Of a stretch of DNA of 5,610 bases, positions 4,858 to 5,610 are shown in pieces. Position 1 is the first letter of the stretch, and every line of letters begins with the position of its first letter. Origin of the DNA: an uncultured Collinsella sp. (GTDB lineage Bacteria > Actinomycetota > Coriobacteriia > Coriobacteriales > Coriobacteriaceae); the NCBI GenBank assembly GCA_900551205.1, contig URUW01000124.1:1-5610 (forward strand), in the 5' to 3' direction. A program made the translations under genes and the position numbers. The notes beneath the pieces were generated by a model that did no database searches, was not told the DNA's origin, and was given only the letters and a program-made list of their open reading frames with translations.

Positions 4858-5610
4858 CTAGCTCAGCCTCCCGTGCTCGACCGAAAGCGAGCAATCGGCA
4901 AAGGCGCAGGTGCTGGCACGGTGGCTTACGAGTACGATGGTCTTGCCGCGGCGCTTGAGCTCGTCAACGGCCTGCATTACGGACGCCTCGTTGAGGGCGT
5001 CGAGTGCGCTGGTGGGCTCGTCGAGCAAGATGAAAGGCGCGTCGTTGAGGAAGATGCGCGCAAGGCCGATGCGTTGGCGCTCGCCGCCCGAGAGCGAGTC
5101 GCCCAGCTCGGCAACCGGGGTGTCGAGACCCTGCGGCAGGCGGTCGATGAGGGCGGTAAGCGAAGCGGAGCGGCAAGCGTCGAGCAGCTCGGCATTGGTG
5201 GCGTTGGCGTGCGCGACCAGCAGGTTCTCGCGTACGGTGCCGCAGAACAGATGCGTGTCCTGGGTCATATAGGCCTCGTGGCTGCGCAGGCTCGCCGTGT
5301 TGATGTGGCGGGCATCGACACCGCTCACCGTGATGGTGCCGGCTGTGGGGTCCCAAAAGCGCATGAGCAGCTTAAGCAGCGTCGACTTGCCCGAGCCCGA
5401 GCGCCCCATGATGCAGGTCATGGTACCGGGCGCAAAGGTGCAGGTCACGTCGTCGAGGATGAGATTCGCAGCGGCGTCGTTCGCGACCTGCTCTGTGGCG
5501 CCGGCACCGCCCGCGTCCACGCCGCCCGCATAGCTAAAGCTCACATGCTCGGCTGCGGCGCCGGCAAACTCAACGTCCTGTCCATCGGCGACCTCGGCGC
5601 ACTGGGGCTG
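4858..5610 (-). CDS. ABC transporter ATP-binding domain, C-terminal part (5' end off window)
   Basis: The reading frame is open to the right edge, giving 250 residues. The first methionine-type codon in it, GTG 5544, is an internal valine of the QDVEF...EHVSFSY strand with A-loop Tyr27, so the gene begins beyond the window. Domain motifs in order are Walker A GRSGSGKST (69-77), Q-loop Gln117 in YMTQDTHLF, signature LSGGERQR (173-180), Walker B ILLDEP (194-199), D-loop SALD and switch His230 in VSHR. VEF..VSFSY before Walker A and the QDTHLF..TVRENL block fit an exporter with fused membrane and ATPase domains; a CydC/CydD-like exporter is possible but unproved. An Ala/Gly-rich insert (28-49) separates the A-loop strand from LILDDV. 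The stop abuts the YgbA-like ATG. Confidence 0.9.
   Translation of the reverse strand, partial: QPQCAEVADGQDVEFAGAAAEHVSFSYAGGVDAGGAGATEQVANDAAANLILDDVTCTFAPGTMTCIMGRSGSGKSTLLKLLMRFWDPTAGTITVSGVDARHINTASLRSHEAYMTQDTHLFCGTVRENLLVAHANATNAELLDACRSASLTALIDRLPQGLDTPVAELGDSLSGGERQRIGLARIFLNDAPFILLDEPTSALDALNEASVMQAVDELKRRGKTIVLVSHRASTCAFADCSLSVEHGRLS

Noticed and set aside
4858..5544. ABC protein as a complete 228-residue stand-alone ATPase starting at GTG 5544
   Set aside because: The frame remains open to the window edge and the upstream residues QDVEFAGAAAEH form the expected first strand of an exporter ATPase domain, so the GTG is an internal valine.

Overview
The window is high in G+C and carries the distal half of a histidine biosynthesis operon on the + strand. 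Facing it on the - strand are a histidinol-phosphatase-like gene, a small cysteine-rich YgbA-family gene and the C-terminal part of an ABC transporter. The compact high-GC genes, separate hisI and hisE genes, and a small ORF between them resemble gut Coriobacteriia such as Collinsella. That placement rests on remembered gene order and repeat appearance, not on a search.

Layout, + strand: the last 32 bases are the tail of hisB (ending GIPSTKGSL, stop at 30-32). A strong terminator-like hairpin (46-86) fills the gap before hisH (112-807). hisH overlaps hisA (804-1547) by 4 bases, and hisF (1551-2333) follows after 3 bases. A 147-base gap after hisF holds a long imperfect palindrome (2341-2438). 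Then come hisI (2481-2822), an uncharacterised 75-residue protein (2819-3046) coupled to hisI by an ATGA overlap, and hisE (3062-3379). A 27-base convergent gap follows, bridged by a hairpin whose arms reach the stop codons on both sides.

Layout, - strand: a PHP-family phosphatase (4318-3407), about 119 bases of non-coding DNA with a possible -10 box, a YgbA-like gene (4857-4438), and an ABC transporter ATP-binding region (5610-4858) that runs off the right edge.

How the genes work together: HisE and HisI convert phosphoribosyl-ATP to ProFAR, HisA isomerises ProFAR to PRFAR, HisH and HisF turn PRFAR into imidazole glycerol phosphate, and HisB dehydrates that product. The PHP protein can supply the later histinol-phosphate dephosphorylation, which would complete the route. 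The ABC transporter and the YgbA-like protein are translationally coupled and form a separate unit.

The least explained parts are the 75-residue ORF inside the operon and three hairpin elements that occupy the intergenic gaps, two of which share a GGAC-centred core. No complete novel defence or mobile system is visible.
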